In this document: positions 23,807 to 31,920 of the stretch, piece after piece
Layout of the letters: the number at the start of each line of letters is the position of its first letter
Position numbering within the stretch: the first letter of the stretch is position 1
Notes under the pieces: model-generated
What the model was told of the DNA's origin: nothing
Database searches by the model: none
The model's input: the letters and a program-made list of their open reading frames with translations, nothing else
Program-made: the position numbers and the translations under genes
Assembly: GCF_002078175.1 (NCBI RefSeq)
Contig: NZ_MWFK01000001.1
Location: 4,464,001 to 4,528,000, forward strand
Length of the DNA stretch: 64,000 nucleotides
Reading direction: 5' to 3'
From: Streptomyces sp. M41(2017)
Lineage (GTDB): Bacteria; Actinomycetota; Actinomycetes; Streptomycetales; Streptomycetaceae

Positions 23807-25003
23807 GTGCCCGGTACGCAGTCCGTCGCCGTCCCCACCGCCGGGGCCCGTCTGATCCGTGCCCGCAGGGGGTGGTGGTTCCTGGGCGCCGGCGGCTACG
23901 CCCTGATGCGGCCCGGCCAGGTGGAGCCCGACGGCACCCTGCGGCCCTCGGCCGAGCGCTATCTCCGCGAGGCCGGCCTGTACGAGGTGAAGCCCTACAA
24001 CTCGTACTCACTGACCGTGCTGACCAGCACGGACTGCAACCTCGGCTGTGGCTACTGCTTCCAGAACACCGCGCAGGACCCGAAGGGCGGCAGCAGGCCG
24101 CCGCGGATCAGCCACGCACGCCTCACTCCCGAAGGCGTGACCCAGGTACTGGACTTCACCCGCGAGCGCATGGCCGCCGCGGAGATGGACCGACTGTCGC
24201 TGCTGCTGTTCGGCGGCGAACCGCTGCTCAACCCGCGAGGCTGCCGCGACCTGCTCACCCGGGCCGGCCGACTCGGCACCCTCACCGCGTCGATGACGTC
24301 CAACGGCACGCTGCTCACACCGCTGATCGCCAAGGAACTGAACGCGGCCGGACTCGGCTCCGTGCAGGTCACCTTCGACGGCGACCGTGCCGACCACGAC
24401 GCCATCCGGGTCAGGCGCTCCGGTGGCGGCACCTTCGACGTCATCGTCTCCAACATCGCGCGCGCCATCGAGAAGACCTCCCTGCGCTGGATGCTGCGGG
24501 TCAACGTCTCGCACCTGAACCGCAACGGCGTGGACGAACTGGTGGAGCGGCTCGGCACGCAGCTCGATCCGGCACGCTGCGGCATCCACTTCGCCCGGGT
24601 CGGCGACGTCGGCGTCGGCTACGCCAACAACCTGCTGCACGAGAACGGACTCGTCGACGACTTCGTCCGCTGGCACGCCCGCGCGCTGGAACTCGGCTTC
24701 ACGGTGTCCCGCCCGCGTGCCCATGTCCCGTGCCAGGCCTGCTCCTTCACCGACGGCCGCTACGGCGCGGTCGTCAACGCCGACGGCGTGCTGGCCAGTT
24801 GCTGGGAGACCGCCGGCAAACCCGGTATGGAGGTCGGCACCATCGCCGACGGCTATCTCGACGCCGAGCAGACCGAAGGCCGCTGGGTCAGCTGCCACGA
24901 CCACTACCAGTACGACGAGGAGGCGGCCGTCCGCGCCGTCTTCCAGGACCGGGTCGACGCCGGCGTCCTGGACTGCCTCGACGCCGTCGGACGGCTGGGA
25001 TGA
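23807..25003 (+). CDS. radical SAM peptide-modifying enzyme
   Basis: 398 residues. The [4Fe-4S]/SAM motif CxxxCxxC is Cys77, Cys81, Cys84 (CNLGCGYC), followed by FGGEPLL (SAM binding) and the VTFDGDRADHDAIR strand typical of SPASM-type peptide maturases. The C-terminal third has further Cys (PCQACSF, SCWET, SCHDHY), suggesting at least one auxiliary cluster of SPASM/twitch type. Residues 1-60 are an N-terminal extension that may include a peptide-recognition region. GTG start 6 nt after GGAGG. Likely modifies the WCGVHQE cores, e.g. thioether or C-C crosslinks; the bond type is not predictable. The stop overlaps the exporter ATG. Confidence 0.93.
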   Translation: MPGTQSVAVPTAGARLIRARRGWWFLGAGGYALMRPGQVEPDGTLRPSAERYLREAGLYEVKPYNSYSLTVLTSTDCNLGCGYCFQNTAQDPKGGSRPPRISHARLTPEGVTQVLDFTRERMAAAEMDRLSLLLFGGEPLLNPRGCRDLLTRAGRLGTLTASMTSNGTLLTPLIAKELNAAGLGSVQVTFDGDRADHDAIRVRRSGGGTFDVIVSNIARAIEKTSLRWMLRVNVSHLNRNGVDELVERLGTQLDPARCGIHFARVGDVGVGYANNLLHENGLVDDFVRWHARALELGFTVSRPRAHVPCQACSFTDGRYGAVVNADGVLASCWETAGKPGMEVGTIADGYLDAEQTEGRWVSCHDHYQYDEEAAVRAVFQDRVDAGVLDCLDAVGRLG

Positions 25004-26580
25004 CAGGCGCCGGCATCCTGCGCACCAACCCCGACTTCCGCCGCTTCTGGCTCAGTTCGACGCTGTCCACCCTCGGATCGCAGCTGTCGCTGCTCGCCTT
25101 CCCGCTGCTCGTGCTGTCCATCGGGGGCAGCGCGGCACAGGCCGGTACGGTCGCGACCTGCTCGCTGGTGACCCGGACGCTGCTGCGCCTTCCGGCGGGC
25201 CATCTCGCCGACCGGTTCGACCGACGGATGATCATGGTCGGGACCGACCTGGTGCGGCTGGTGGCCCTGGCCAGCATTCCGCTGGTGTCGGCACTGGGGG
25301 ACCTCGGGCAGGCGCATCTCCTCGGCGTCGCCGTGGTCGAGGGCGCGGCGACCGCCCTCTTCGCCCCCGCGGCCACGATCGCCGTGCGCGACGTGGTGCC
25401 GGAGAAGGACCTCACCGACGCACTGAGCCGCAGCCAGGCCGCGATGGCGTCGAGTTCGCTCATCGGCCCGTTCCTCGGCGGCTGGCTGTTCACCCTGGAC
25501 CCGATCCTGCCGTTCGCCGCCGACGCGCTGTCCTACGGTGTGTCCGCCGTGCTGCTGCTGCGGATCGCCTCCCGGCCCGCCCGCCAGGTCGCGGGGGCCG
25601 AGCGCGACAACCGGCTCACGGCGGGGCTGCGCTGGCTCACGCACCAACGGGCCCTGCTGGCCGCCCTCCTCTTCGCCGCGGGCATCAACGTCGTCTCGGC
25701 GGCGGCCCAGACGACCATGGTCGTCTCCCTGCGGCAGAGCGGCGCGGGCGGCACGGCGATCGGCGCGGTGATGGCCTGCGCGGGCGTCGGTGCGATGCTG
25801 GGCGCCGCCTCGGCACCGTGGCTGATCAAGAGGATTCCCGCCGCCCGGCTGTTCCTGCTCATCGGCGCGGTCTGGGCGGTGGGTCTCGCCGTCTTCTCCG
25901 GGACCACGCAGCCCTGGACGATCGGCCCGGTGCTCGTCGTGGTCGTCTTCTTCAGTCCGCCGGCGGGCATCGTCGTCGGCCGCGCGATGCTGGTCCTCGC
26001 CCCCCGGGACCTGCTCGGCAGGGTCAGCACGGCGACCGGACTCCTCATGGCCGGCCTCGCCTCCCTCGGTCCGCTCCTCGCCGGCTCCTTCGTGGATTCC
26101 CTCGGGTCGAGCCACACCTGGCTCGCCCTGGCCGGAACGGCGGCGGTGGTGACCGTGCTGTCCTCGGTGCCCCTGCTGCGCGAGACCAGCCTGGACGCCG
26201 TGGCGGACGACACGAAGAAGGCCGAGGCGGACACCACGAAGAAGGGGGAGCCCGCTGTCCGGCCGGCAGGTCCCCGGGACGCTCCGGCTCCCTCGGACAC
26301 CACGGCGACCAACGCTCTCGACGAGGCTGCCGCCGCCGGTGCGCCTGCCGCCGCTGCTGCACCTTTCGCCTCTGGGGTGCCGTCCGCCCCTGCTGTACCG
26401 GCGCGTTCCGCGCCCGCCGCTGACGTCCCGCACTCCGCGGGACCCCTCGACGGGAGGCCCGCCGACCGGGCAGAGGTCATGGCGCACGGGGAGCCGGACG
26501 CTTCGGGCCTGGCAGCACCGAAGGCCGAGCCCGCACCTGCGGACCCCGCCGCCCCGCCTCCCGGCAACGGCGCATCCTGA
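25000..26580 (+). CDS. MFS transporter, putative peptide exporter
   Basis: 526 residues. Twelve-helix major-facilitator fold over residues 10-405, with the A-like loop GHLADRFDRRMI after helix 2, of the MFS_3/enterobactin-exporter type common beside natural-product genes. A cytoplasmic tail of about 120 residues is rich in Ala, Pro and Asp/Glu and looks unstructured; it is unusual for the family. ATG overlaps the radical SAM stop (ATGA). Probably exports the mature peptide. Confidence 0.9.
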   Translation: MTGAGILRTNPDFRRFWLSSTLSTLGSQLSLLAFPLLVLSIGGSAAQAGTVATCSLVTRTLLRLPAGHLADRFDRRMIMVGTDLVRLVALASIPLVSALGDLGQAHLLGVAVVEGAATALFAPAATIAVRDVVPEKDLTDALSRSQAAMASSSLIGPFLGGWLFTLDPILPFAADALSYGVSAVLLLRIASRPARQVAGAERDNRLTAGLRWLTHQRALLAALLFAAGINVVSAAAQTTMVVSLRQSGAGGTAIGAVMACAGVGAMLGAASAPWLIKRIPAARLFLLIGAVWAVGLAVFSGTTQPWTIGPVLVVVVFFSPPAGIVVGRAMLVLAPRDLLGRVSTATGLLMAGLASLGPLLAGSFVDSLGSSHTWLALAGTAAVVTVLSSVPLLRETSLDAVADDTKKAEADTTKKGEPAVRPAGPRDAPAPSDTTATNALDEAAAAGAPAAAAAPFASGVPSAPAVPARSAPAADVPHSAGPLDGRPADRAEVMAHGEPDASGLAAPKAEPAPADPAAPPPGNGAS

Positions 26581-26750
26581 GACCGGCGTCCGCCCGCCGT
26601 ACCCGGCCAGGGCATCCGTCCCCGTCCGCACCCGCGGACGCCGGACGTGTCTCCTCCCGTGACCGTGACCGTGAGCGTGACCGACGTGATCCGTTCTCCC
26701 GGCCCGTTCTCCCTGTCCGCCGCCCTGCCCGTTCTCCCTGGAGCGCCGCG

Positions 26751-28880
26751 ATGACCCAGTCCCCGCCCCGTGACGCGGGGCCGGTGCCCGGCCGGTACAC
26801 CTACCCGTCCGCCCCGCGCAGCGGACCGCGGGAGATCGTCCACGGAGTGCGCGTGGCCGACCCGTACCGCTGGCTGGAGGATCCGCGGGACCCCGCGACC
26901 GCCGCCTGGTGCGCCGCACAGGACGTGCTGTACGCCGACGAGGAGGCTCGCTGGCCGGCCCGGGACGCCCTGCTCGCGCGGATGACCGCCCTGCTCGCGG
27001 GCGGCGGGGCCCGGCCTCCGGTGGCGCGCGGCGGACGGGAGTTCCATCTGCGCAGGGAACCGGGACGTGAACTGGCCGCGCTGGCCGTCCGCGAGGCCGG
27101 CCGGACCCGGGTCCTGCTCGACCCGATGGACGCCGACCCGTCCGGCACGACGCTGCTCGACGCCTGGGAACCGTCGTGGGAGGGCGACCTCGTGGCCGTC
27201 CAGCTGTCCTCGGGCGGTACGGAGCACTCGGTGCTGCGCGTGCTCGACACGGCGACCGGCGAGACGGTCGACGGGCCCGTGGACCGGGTCCGCCGTTCCC
27301 CGGTGGCCTGGCTGCCGGGCGGCCACGCCTTCTACTACGTCCGCCGGCTGTCCTCCGAACACACCGGGGGCGGCACGGGACTTCGGCGCCGCGTCTACCT
27401 GCACCGGGTCGGTACACCGGCGGACCAGGACACGGAGATCTTCGGGGCCGGACGGTCGGACACCCAGTACTACACCGTGGCCACCGCCCCCGACGGCCGG
27501 CTCCTGGTCGTCGGCGCCGGCGAGGGCACCTCACCGCGCACCGACCTGTGGACCGCCGACCTGACCGCGACCGCCCCCGACCGGCCGCGACTGCGCCGCC
27601 TCCAGCACGGCGACGACGGCCGCACCACCGTCCGCCTCAGGCCCGGCCGGGGACCGCTGCTGCTGCGGACGACGGCCCGCGCCCCGCGGGGCCGCATCGC
27701 CGAGGCCGCCCGCGACGCCGCTGATCCCGGCCGCTGGCGCACCCTCGTCGCCGAGCAACCCGGCACCGTGCTCCAGGACTTCGCGGTCCTCGACGGCCCG
27801 GCGCTGGACCGGCCCCTGCTCGCGGTCGTACGGACCCGGCACGCCGTCGCCGAGTTGACCCTGCACGACGCCCGGAACGGCGCCCTGACCGGAACCGTGC
27901 CCCTGCCCGGACAGGGAACCGTCAGCCCTCTGACGTCTCGTCAAGACGCTGGACACGAACTGTGGTTCGCGTACACCGACCACATCACACCCGCCGTCGT
28001 CCTGCACTACGACGCCGTCACCGAACGCCTGCGCTCCTGGCCGGGAGGCTCCCCTGTGGCACCGCCCGCCGAGGGCGTCAAGGTCACCCAGGAGGTCCTG
28101 CGCTCCCGCGACGGCACCGAGGTGCGCCTCTTCGTGATGTCTCCCACGGGACGTCCCGACACGCCCCGGCCCACCGTCGTCACCGGCTACGGCGGCTTCG
28201 GCGCCTCGATGACCCCCGGCTTCACCCCGCAGGCCGTGCCCTGGGTCCGCGCGGGCGGCGTGTACGCGGTGGCCTGCGTCCGCGGCGGGGGAGAGGAGGG
28301 CGAGGACTGGCACCGGGCCGGACGCCGCGAGCACAAGCACAACACCTTCGACGACTTCGACGCCGCGGCGGACCACCTGCTCCGTGCCGGATGGGCCGCA
28401 CCCGGCCGGCTCGGTGTCCTCGGCAGCTCCAACGGCGGTCTGCTGGCCGCCGCCGCGCTGACCCGGCGGCCGGAGACGTACGCCGCCGTCGTGTGCGCGG
28501 CGCCGCTGCTCGACATGGTCCGCTACGAGCTGTCCGGCATGGGCGCGAGCTGGCGCGACGAGTACGGCAGCGCGGCGGACCCCGCACAGTTCGCGCGACT
28601 GCTCTCGTACTCGCCTTACCACCAGGTGCGCGAGGGAGCCCGGTACCCGGCCGTGCTGCTGGCCGTCTTCGACGGAGACACCCGCGTCGACCCCGCGCAC
28701 GCCCGGAAGATGTGCGCCGCACTCCAGTGGGCCGGCACCGGTCCCGGGCCGGTCGTGCTGCGCACCGAGCGCGGCGTCGGACACGGCGCGCGCGGCGCCT
28801 CGCGCAGCGCACGCCTCTACGCGGACGTCATGGCCTTCCTCGCCCACCACCTGGGCCTCCTTCTGCCCGAGGACGACTGA
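26751..28880 (+). CDS. prolyl oligopeptidase (S9A)
   Basis: 709 residues. N-terminal beta-propeller (about 75-440) capped by YPSAPRSGPREIVHGVRVADPYRWLEDP at the start, as in S9A enzymes, then the alpha/beta-hydrolase domain with nucleophile Ser560 (GSSNGG), an Asp in DGDTRVDPAHARKM (about 643) and His678 (GVGHGARG). No signal peptide, so cytosolic. The family cleaves peptides after proline; related enzymes remove leaders in class III lanthipeptide and plant/fungal cyclic peptide pathways. Each precursor unit here is bounded by Pro, which makes this the obvious core-releasing protease. Confidence 0.94.
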   Translation: MTQSPPRDAGPVPGRYTYPSAPRSGPREIVHGVRVADPYRWLEDPRDPATAAWCAAQDVLYADEEARWPARDALLARMTALLAGGGARPPVARGGREFHLRREPGRELAALAVREAGRTRVLLDPMDADPSGTTLLDAWEPSWEGDLVAVQLSSGGTEHSVLRVLDTATGETVDGPVDRVRRSPVAWLPGGHAFYYVRRLSSEHTGGGTGLRRRVYLHRVGTPADQDTEIFGAGRSDTQYYTVATAPDGRLLVVGAGEGTSPRTDLWTADLTATAPDRPRLRRLQHGDDGRTTVRLRPGRGPLLLRTTARAPRGRIAEAARDAADPGRWRTLVAEQPGTVLQDFAVLDGPALDRPLLAVVRTRHAVAELTLHDARNGALTGTVPLPGQGTVSPLTSRQDAGHELWFAYTDHITPAVVLHYDAVTERLRSWPGGSPVAPPAEGVKVTQEVLRSRDGTEVRLFVMSPTGRPDTPRPTVVTGYGGFGASMTPGFTPQAVPWVRAGGVYAVACVRGGGEEGEDWHRAGRREHKHNTFDDFDAAADHLLRAGWAAPGRLGVLGSSNGGLLAAAALTRRPETYAAVVCAAPLLDMVRYELSGMGASWRDEYGSAADPAQFARLLSYSPYHQVREGARYPAVLLAVFDGDTRVDPAHARKMCAALQWAGTGPGPVVLRTERGVGHGARGASRSARLYADVMAFLAHHLGLLLPEDD

Positions 28881-28881
28881 C

Positions 28882-30000
28882 ATGAAGGTGCTGCTGTGCC
28901 CGCTGAACGACCCGGGCTACCTGTATCCCGCCCTCGCCGTCGGCGCCGAACTGCGCCGCCGCGCCCACACCGTGCACGTCCTCGCCGGTCCGCGGGCCGT
29001 ACCGACGGCCACCGAGGCAGGTCTGGAGACGGTCGCCGTCGCGGACGCCACGGCACTCTCGGTGTCCCACTGGACGGTCCGGGGGCCCGAGCAGTACACG
29101 GAGGTGGCGCGGGCGGTCCGGCAGACGCGGCCCGACGTCCTGGTCACCTCCGTCCTCTGTCACGGCGCACTGGTGGCCGCCGAGGCGGCCGACCTCCCGG
29201 TGGTCGTCCTCGGACTGGCGGCCCACCTGTGGCCCTACCGCTCCGCCACCGACGCGGTGGACGCGCACGACCGCACCTGGCGGCTCACGGAGACCTTGAA
29301 GCACTACGGGGCGATACGGGAGGCGGCCGGCCTCGCCCCACGGCGCGACCGGTTCCCCGACACCCCGCTGCTCGGCGCGGCCTTCCTGCTCCGCGGGCAT
29401 CCCGCCCTGGAGCCGCCCGGCGCCGAACTCCCCCCGGCCGTACGGCATGTCGGCCCCTGCTGGTGGGAGCCGGAACCCACGGCGGCCGATCCGCCGCCCG
29501 AATCCAAGCCGCTGGCGTACGTCCATCTCGGCCGGACCTTCGGCGGCGCCTCCCTCTGGCCCCGCCTCAACGCCGCCTTCACCTCCGGCACCCACCGGGC
29601 CGTCGTGGAACTGGGCCGGTCCGGCGCCCCCGAGGCCGCCCCGGACGCCGACCTGATCGTCGGCCGCCGCCCCTGGATGGGACCGATCGTCGACCGGGCC
29701 GACCTCGTTCTGACGAACGCGACGTCCGCGCCCGTACTCGCCGCCCTTCTGCGCGGCACACCGCTGCTCGTCGCCCCCAACGGGTCGGAGCAGCAGGTTC
29801 TCGCCGCCGGCTGTCTGCGCGCGGGCGTCGCCCGCCGGCTGCCGGAGCCCGGTGCCTCGGCCGCCGCCCTGCGCGCCGCGGTCGAGGCGACCGCCCACGA
29901 TCCCGAACTCCGCTTCCGCGTACGGGAGATGGCGGGCCTGCTCGTCGGCGGAAAGAGCGAGACCCACGCGGCGGACGCCGTGGAAGCCGCGTCCCGCTGA
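28882..30000 (+). CDS. GT-B (GT1-like) glycosyltransferase
   Basis: 372 residues with two Rossmann-like halves. N-terminal MKVLLCPLNDPGYLYPALAVGAEL and C-terminal donor-binding segment DRADLVLTNATSAPVLAALLRGTPLLVAPNGSEQQVLA resemble UDP/dTDP-sugar GT1 (macrolide-type) transferases. The usual HGGxGT is replaced by TNATSA, so donor binding may differ or be lost. Starts 1 bp after the prolyl oligopeptidase stop, so it is in the RiPP operon. Glycosylation of the peptide is a reasonable but untested inference. Confidence 0.82.
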   Translation: MKVLLCPLNDPGYLYPALAVGAELRRRAHTVHVLAGPRAVPTATEAGLETVAVADATALSVSHWTVRGPEQYTEVARAVRQTRPDVLVTSVLCHGALVAAEAADLPVVVLGLAAHLWPYRSATDAVDAHDRTWRLTETLKHYGAIREAAGLAPRRDRFPDTPLLGAAFLLRGHPALEPPGAELPPAVRHVGPCWWEPEPTAADPPPESKPLAYVHLGRTFGGASLWPRLNAAFTSGTHRAVVELGRSGAPEAAPDADLIVGRRPWMGPIVDRADLVLTNATSAPVLAALLRGTPLLVAPNGSEQQVLAAGCLRAGVARRLPEPGASAAALRAAVEATAHDPELRFRVREMAGLLVGGKSETHAADAVEAASR

Positions 30001-30073
30001 CGCGGAGGACGCCGCTCGCACCGCCCGGGCGGGGTCCCGACCGGACACGGATCGACGCCGGTCGCCCCCGGCC

Positions 30074-30200
30074 GGGCGAACGGGCAGCGTCCGAAGACGA
30101 CTTGGATCTGCCGGGCGAACGGGCAGCGTCCGAAGACGACTTGGATCTGCCGGGCGAACGGGCTGTGTCCGAAGACGACTTGGGTCTGCCGGGCGCGCAG
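30074..30200. repeat. 39-bp tandem repeat, 3.3 copies
   Basis: Units start GGGCGAACGGGCAGCGTCCG at 30074, 30113, 30152 (variant CTGTGTCC) and a partial one at 30191; units 1 and 2 are identical. The period is a multiple of three and one frame reads a 13-residue repeat GERAASEDDLDLP, but no start codon or ribosome site serves that frame. Confidence 0.85.
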
Positions 30201-30306
30201 GCCGGCGTCTCGGAGCCGCTACCGTCCGGGCGTGGCCGACACGGATGCCGGTCGATGCCGCCTGGTCGCTCCTGGCCCGAGAGGACCCCGGCAATCGGGC
30301 CACCGT

Positions 30307-30369
30307 GGAGTGTGACGCAGCACGCTGGGCGGACGGCCGTGGCCTTCCCAGGGTGCTGCGTCACACTCC
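30307..30369. terminator. strong bidirectional hairpin
   Basis: GGAGTGTGACGCAGCAC (30307-30323) and its perfect reverse complement (30353-30369), with an inner CTGGG/CCCAG stem. Lies between converging operons. Confidence 0.7.
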
Positions 30370-30451
30370 GCGGGCCTCAACCCCCGGTCCCCGAGGCTCC
30401 CTTCGTCAGGCGAGCGCCCGGGGCTGCCCGATGGCCCGGCAGCCCCGCGTC

Positions 30452-31063
30452 TCAGCCCTCGTGGGCCGCCTGCGGCGGTACCCCGTCGAGGAGTACGTCC
30501 CGGAGTGCGGCGAGGAGTTCCAGGCCCCGGGCGCGGACCGCCGAGGGTGTCTCCTCGTGGCGGCGGTCGGCGATGACCGCGAGGGCCGCCGCGGCCTGGC
30601 GGGCGAAGAGGGCGAGCAGATCGAGTTCGGAGAGGCTGGAGCGGGACTGCTCGGCGGGATCCAGCACTTCGAGGACGCCGAGGACCCGGTCGTGGTGGGC
30701 GAGCGGGGCGGCCATCAGCGCGTCCGGCACGTACCCCGTCGACTTGGCGACGTCCCGGGCGAACATGCCCTGTTCCCGCAGGTCGTCCGCGATCATGGGC
30801 TCGCCCGACACGAGGACCCAGCCGGCGAGGCCCCGGTCGGCGGGGAACCGCGAGCCCACGAGGGACTTCTCGCCCTCGCCCGCCACGGCCTGGAAGACGA
30901 GTTCGTCGGCGTCCCGGTCGTGCAGCAGGACGGAACTGGCCGCGGCGCCGAAGATCGCCCGCGCGGTGTCGACGACGGACTGCAGCAGATCGTGCTCCGC
31001 GCTGCCGGGGCGCGTGGCGGGGTCCACGCCTGCGGCGGGGACGAGGCCGGGGGACTGGCTCAT
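30452..31063 (-). CDS. GAF-domain protein
   Basis: 203 residues, essentially one GAF domain (about 20-180), a small-molecule or redox sensing fold; motifs such as FPADRGLAGWVLVSGEPMI and the LGVLEVLD strand are typical. No output domain, so it probably regulates a partner protein. Its ATG overlaps the protease stop (ATGA), making it the last gene of the six-gene operon that starts at 37051. The C-terminal 20 residues are variable. Confidence 0.88.
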   Translation of the reverse strand: MSQSPGLVPAAGVDPATRPGSAEHDLLQSVVDTARAIFGAAASSVLLHDRDADELVFQAVAGEGEKSLVGSRFPADRGLAGWVLVSGEPMIADDLREQGMFARDVAKSTGYVPDALMAAPLAHHDRVLGVLEVLDPAEQSRSSLSELDLLALFARQAAAALAVIADRRHEETPSAVRARGLELLAALRDVLLDGVPPQAAHEG

Positions 31064-31920
31064 GATTCACCTCGGGTTCCTGGTTCGCCGATGCGCACGT
31101 TCGCGGCGGAGAGGTAGAGCGCGTGCTTGATCTGAAACGGTGTCAGCTTCGGGCGGGTGCCGAGCAGGCGTGCGCACATCCCGCTGATGAAGGGGGTGGC
31201 GAAACTGTTGCCCGTGGTGCGGATGGTCCTGCCGCCCGTCCAGGCCACCTGCACGTTCTGGCCGGGTGCGAAGAACTCCACGGGCGGTGCGGGGTTGTAG
31301 AGGAAGAGCCCGGAGTCGTCCTCGCGGTGCGTGCCGACCGAGATGACCGACGAGAACCGCCAGGGAAAGCTCTCCACCGGGGTGTTGTGGGCGGACGCCA
31401 CCAGCGTGGTGCCGGTGAAGAACGCCTGGTCCGCCAGCGACCGCAGGGTCTCCAGGAACTTCGGCCGGGTCGTGGACAGGCTGAGGTTGACCACGTCGAA
31501 GCCTTGGTCGACGGCCCACCGCAGCCCGGTCAGCAGGGCCTCGCCGCTGCCGGTGAACCCCTCGCCGAGCACCCGCACGCTGTACAGCTCGCAGTCCGGT
31601 GCCACCCGGCGGACGATGCCCGCGCACGCCGTTCCGTGCCCGCAGCCGTCTCCGGCGCCGTCGGGCAGCGGGCCGCTGTCGACGACGCGCAGGGTGCCGT
31701 CGGGGGCGGGCGCCACCTCGTAGGACCCCTGGACGGCGCCGACCGAGGGATGGCCGCACTCCACCCCGGTGTCGACCACGCACACGCGCACCCCGCCGCC
31801 GTCCGACCACGCCGAGGGGTCGGCGGGCAGATCCGGCACCGTGTCGGCGAGCATCGTGAGGTCTTCGGGCGAGCGGTCACGCAGGCTCCAGGTGAGCCCT
31901 CCTGCCGTTCCTGTGGTCAT
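31060..31920 (-). CDS. S8 (subtilisin-like) serine protease, cytosolic
   Basis: 286 residues. Complete catalytic triad Asp50 (VCVVDTG), His95 (GHGTACAG), Ser239 (TGNSFATPF) and oxyanion Asn179 (ASAHNT). There is no signal peptide or classic I9 propeptide, so it acts inside the cell. Its start overlaps the cyclase stop and its stop overlaps the GAF start, both ATGA. In this context it is the likely protease for the 67-aa peptide encoded upstream. A housekeeping role is not excluded. Confidence 0.93.
   Translation of the reverse strand: MTTGTAGGLTWSLRDRSPEDLTMLADTVPDLPADPSAWSDGGGVRVCVVDTGVECGHPSVGAVQGSYEVAPAPDGTLRVVDSGPLPDGAGDGCGHGTACAGIVRRVAPDCELYSVRVLGEGFTGSGEALLTGLRWAVDQGFDVVNLSLSTTRPKFLETLRSLADQAFFTGTTLVASAHNTPVESFPWRFSSVISVGTHREDDSGLFLYNPAPPVEFFAPGQNVQVAWTGGRTIRTTGNSFATPFISGMCARLLGTRPKLTPFQIKHALYLSAANVRIGEPGTRGES

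Larger units (their letters stand above)
30001..30451. other. 451-bp convergent gap: minisatellite plus hairpin, no gene
   Basis: Separates the glycosyltransferase (+) from the GAF gene (-). Apart from the 39-bp tandem repeat and the 17-bp hairpin listed separately, I see no convincing coding sequence. Confidence 0.6.

Noticed and set aside
24008..24904. Long open frames opposite the radical SAM, NRPS and SWIM genes
   Set aside because: High GC keeps alternative frames open; their products are Arg/Pro/Ala-rich or acidic low-complexity, with no family motifs. Same reasoning applies to the long frames opposite 15.1-20.3 kb, 32-36 kb and 42-56 kb.
30035..30240. Second RiPP precursor encoded by the 39-bp repeat (GERAASEDDLDLP)
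   Set aside because: No ATG, GTG or ribosome site serves that frame, and it is out of frame with the upstream glycosyltransferase. Kept only as a repeat and a low-interest finding.
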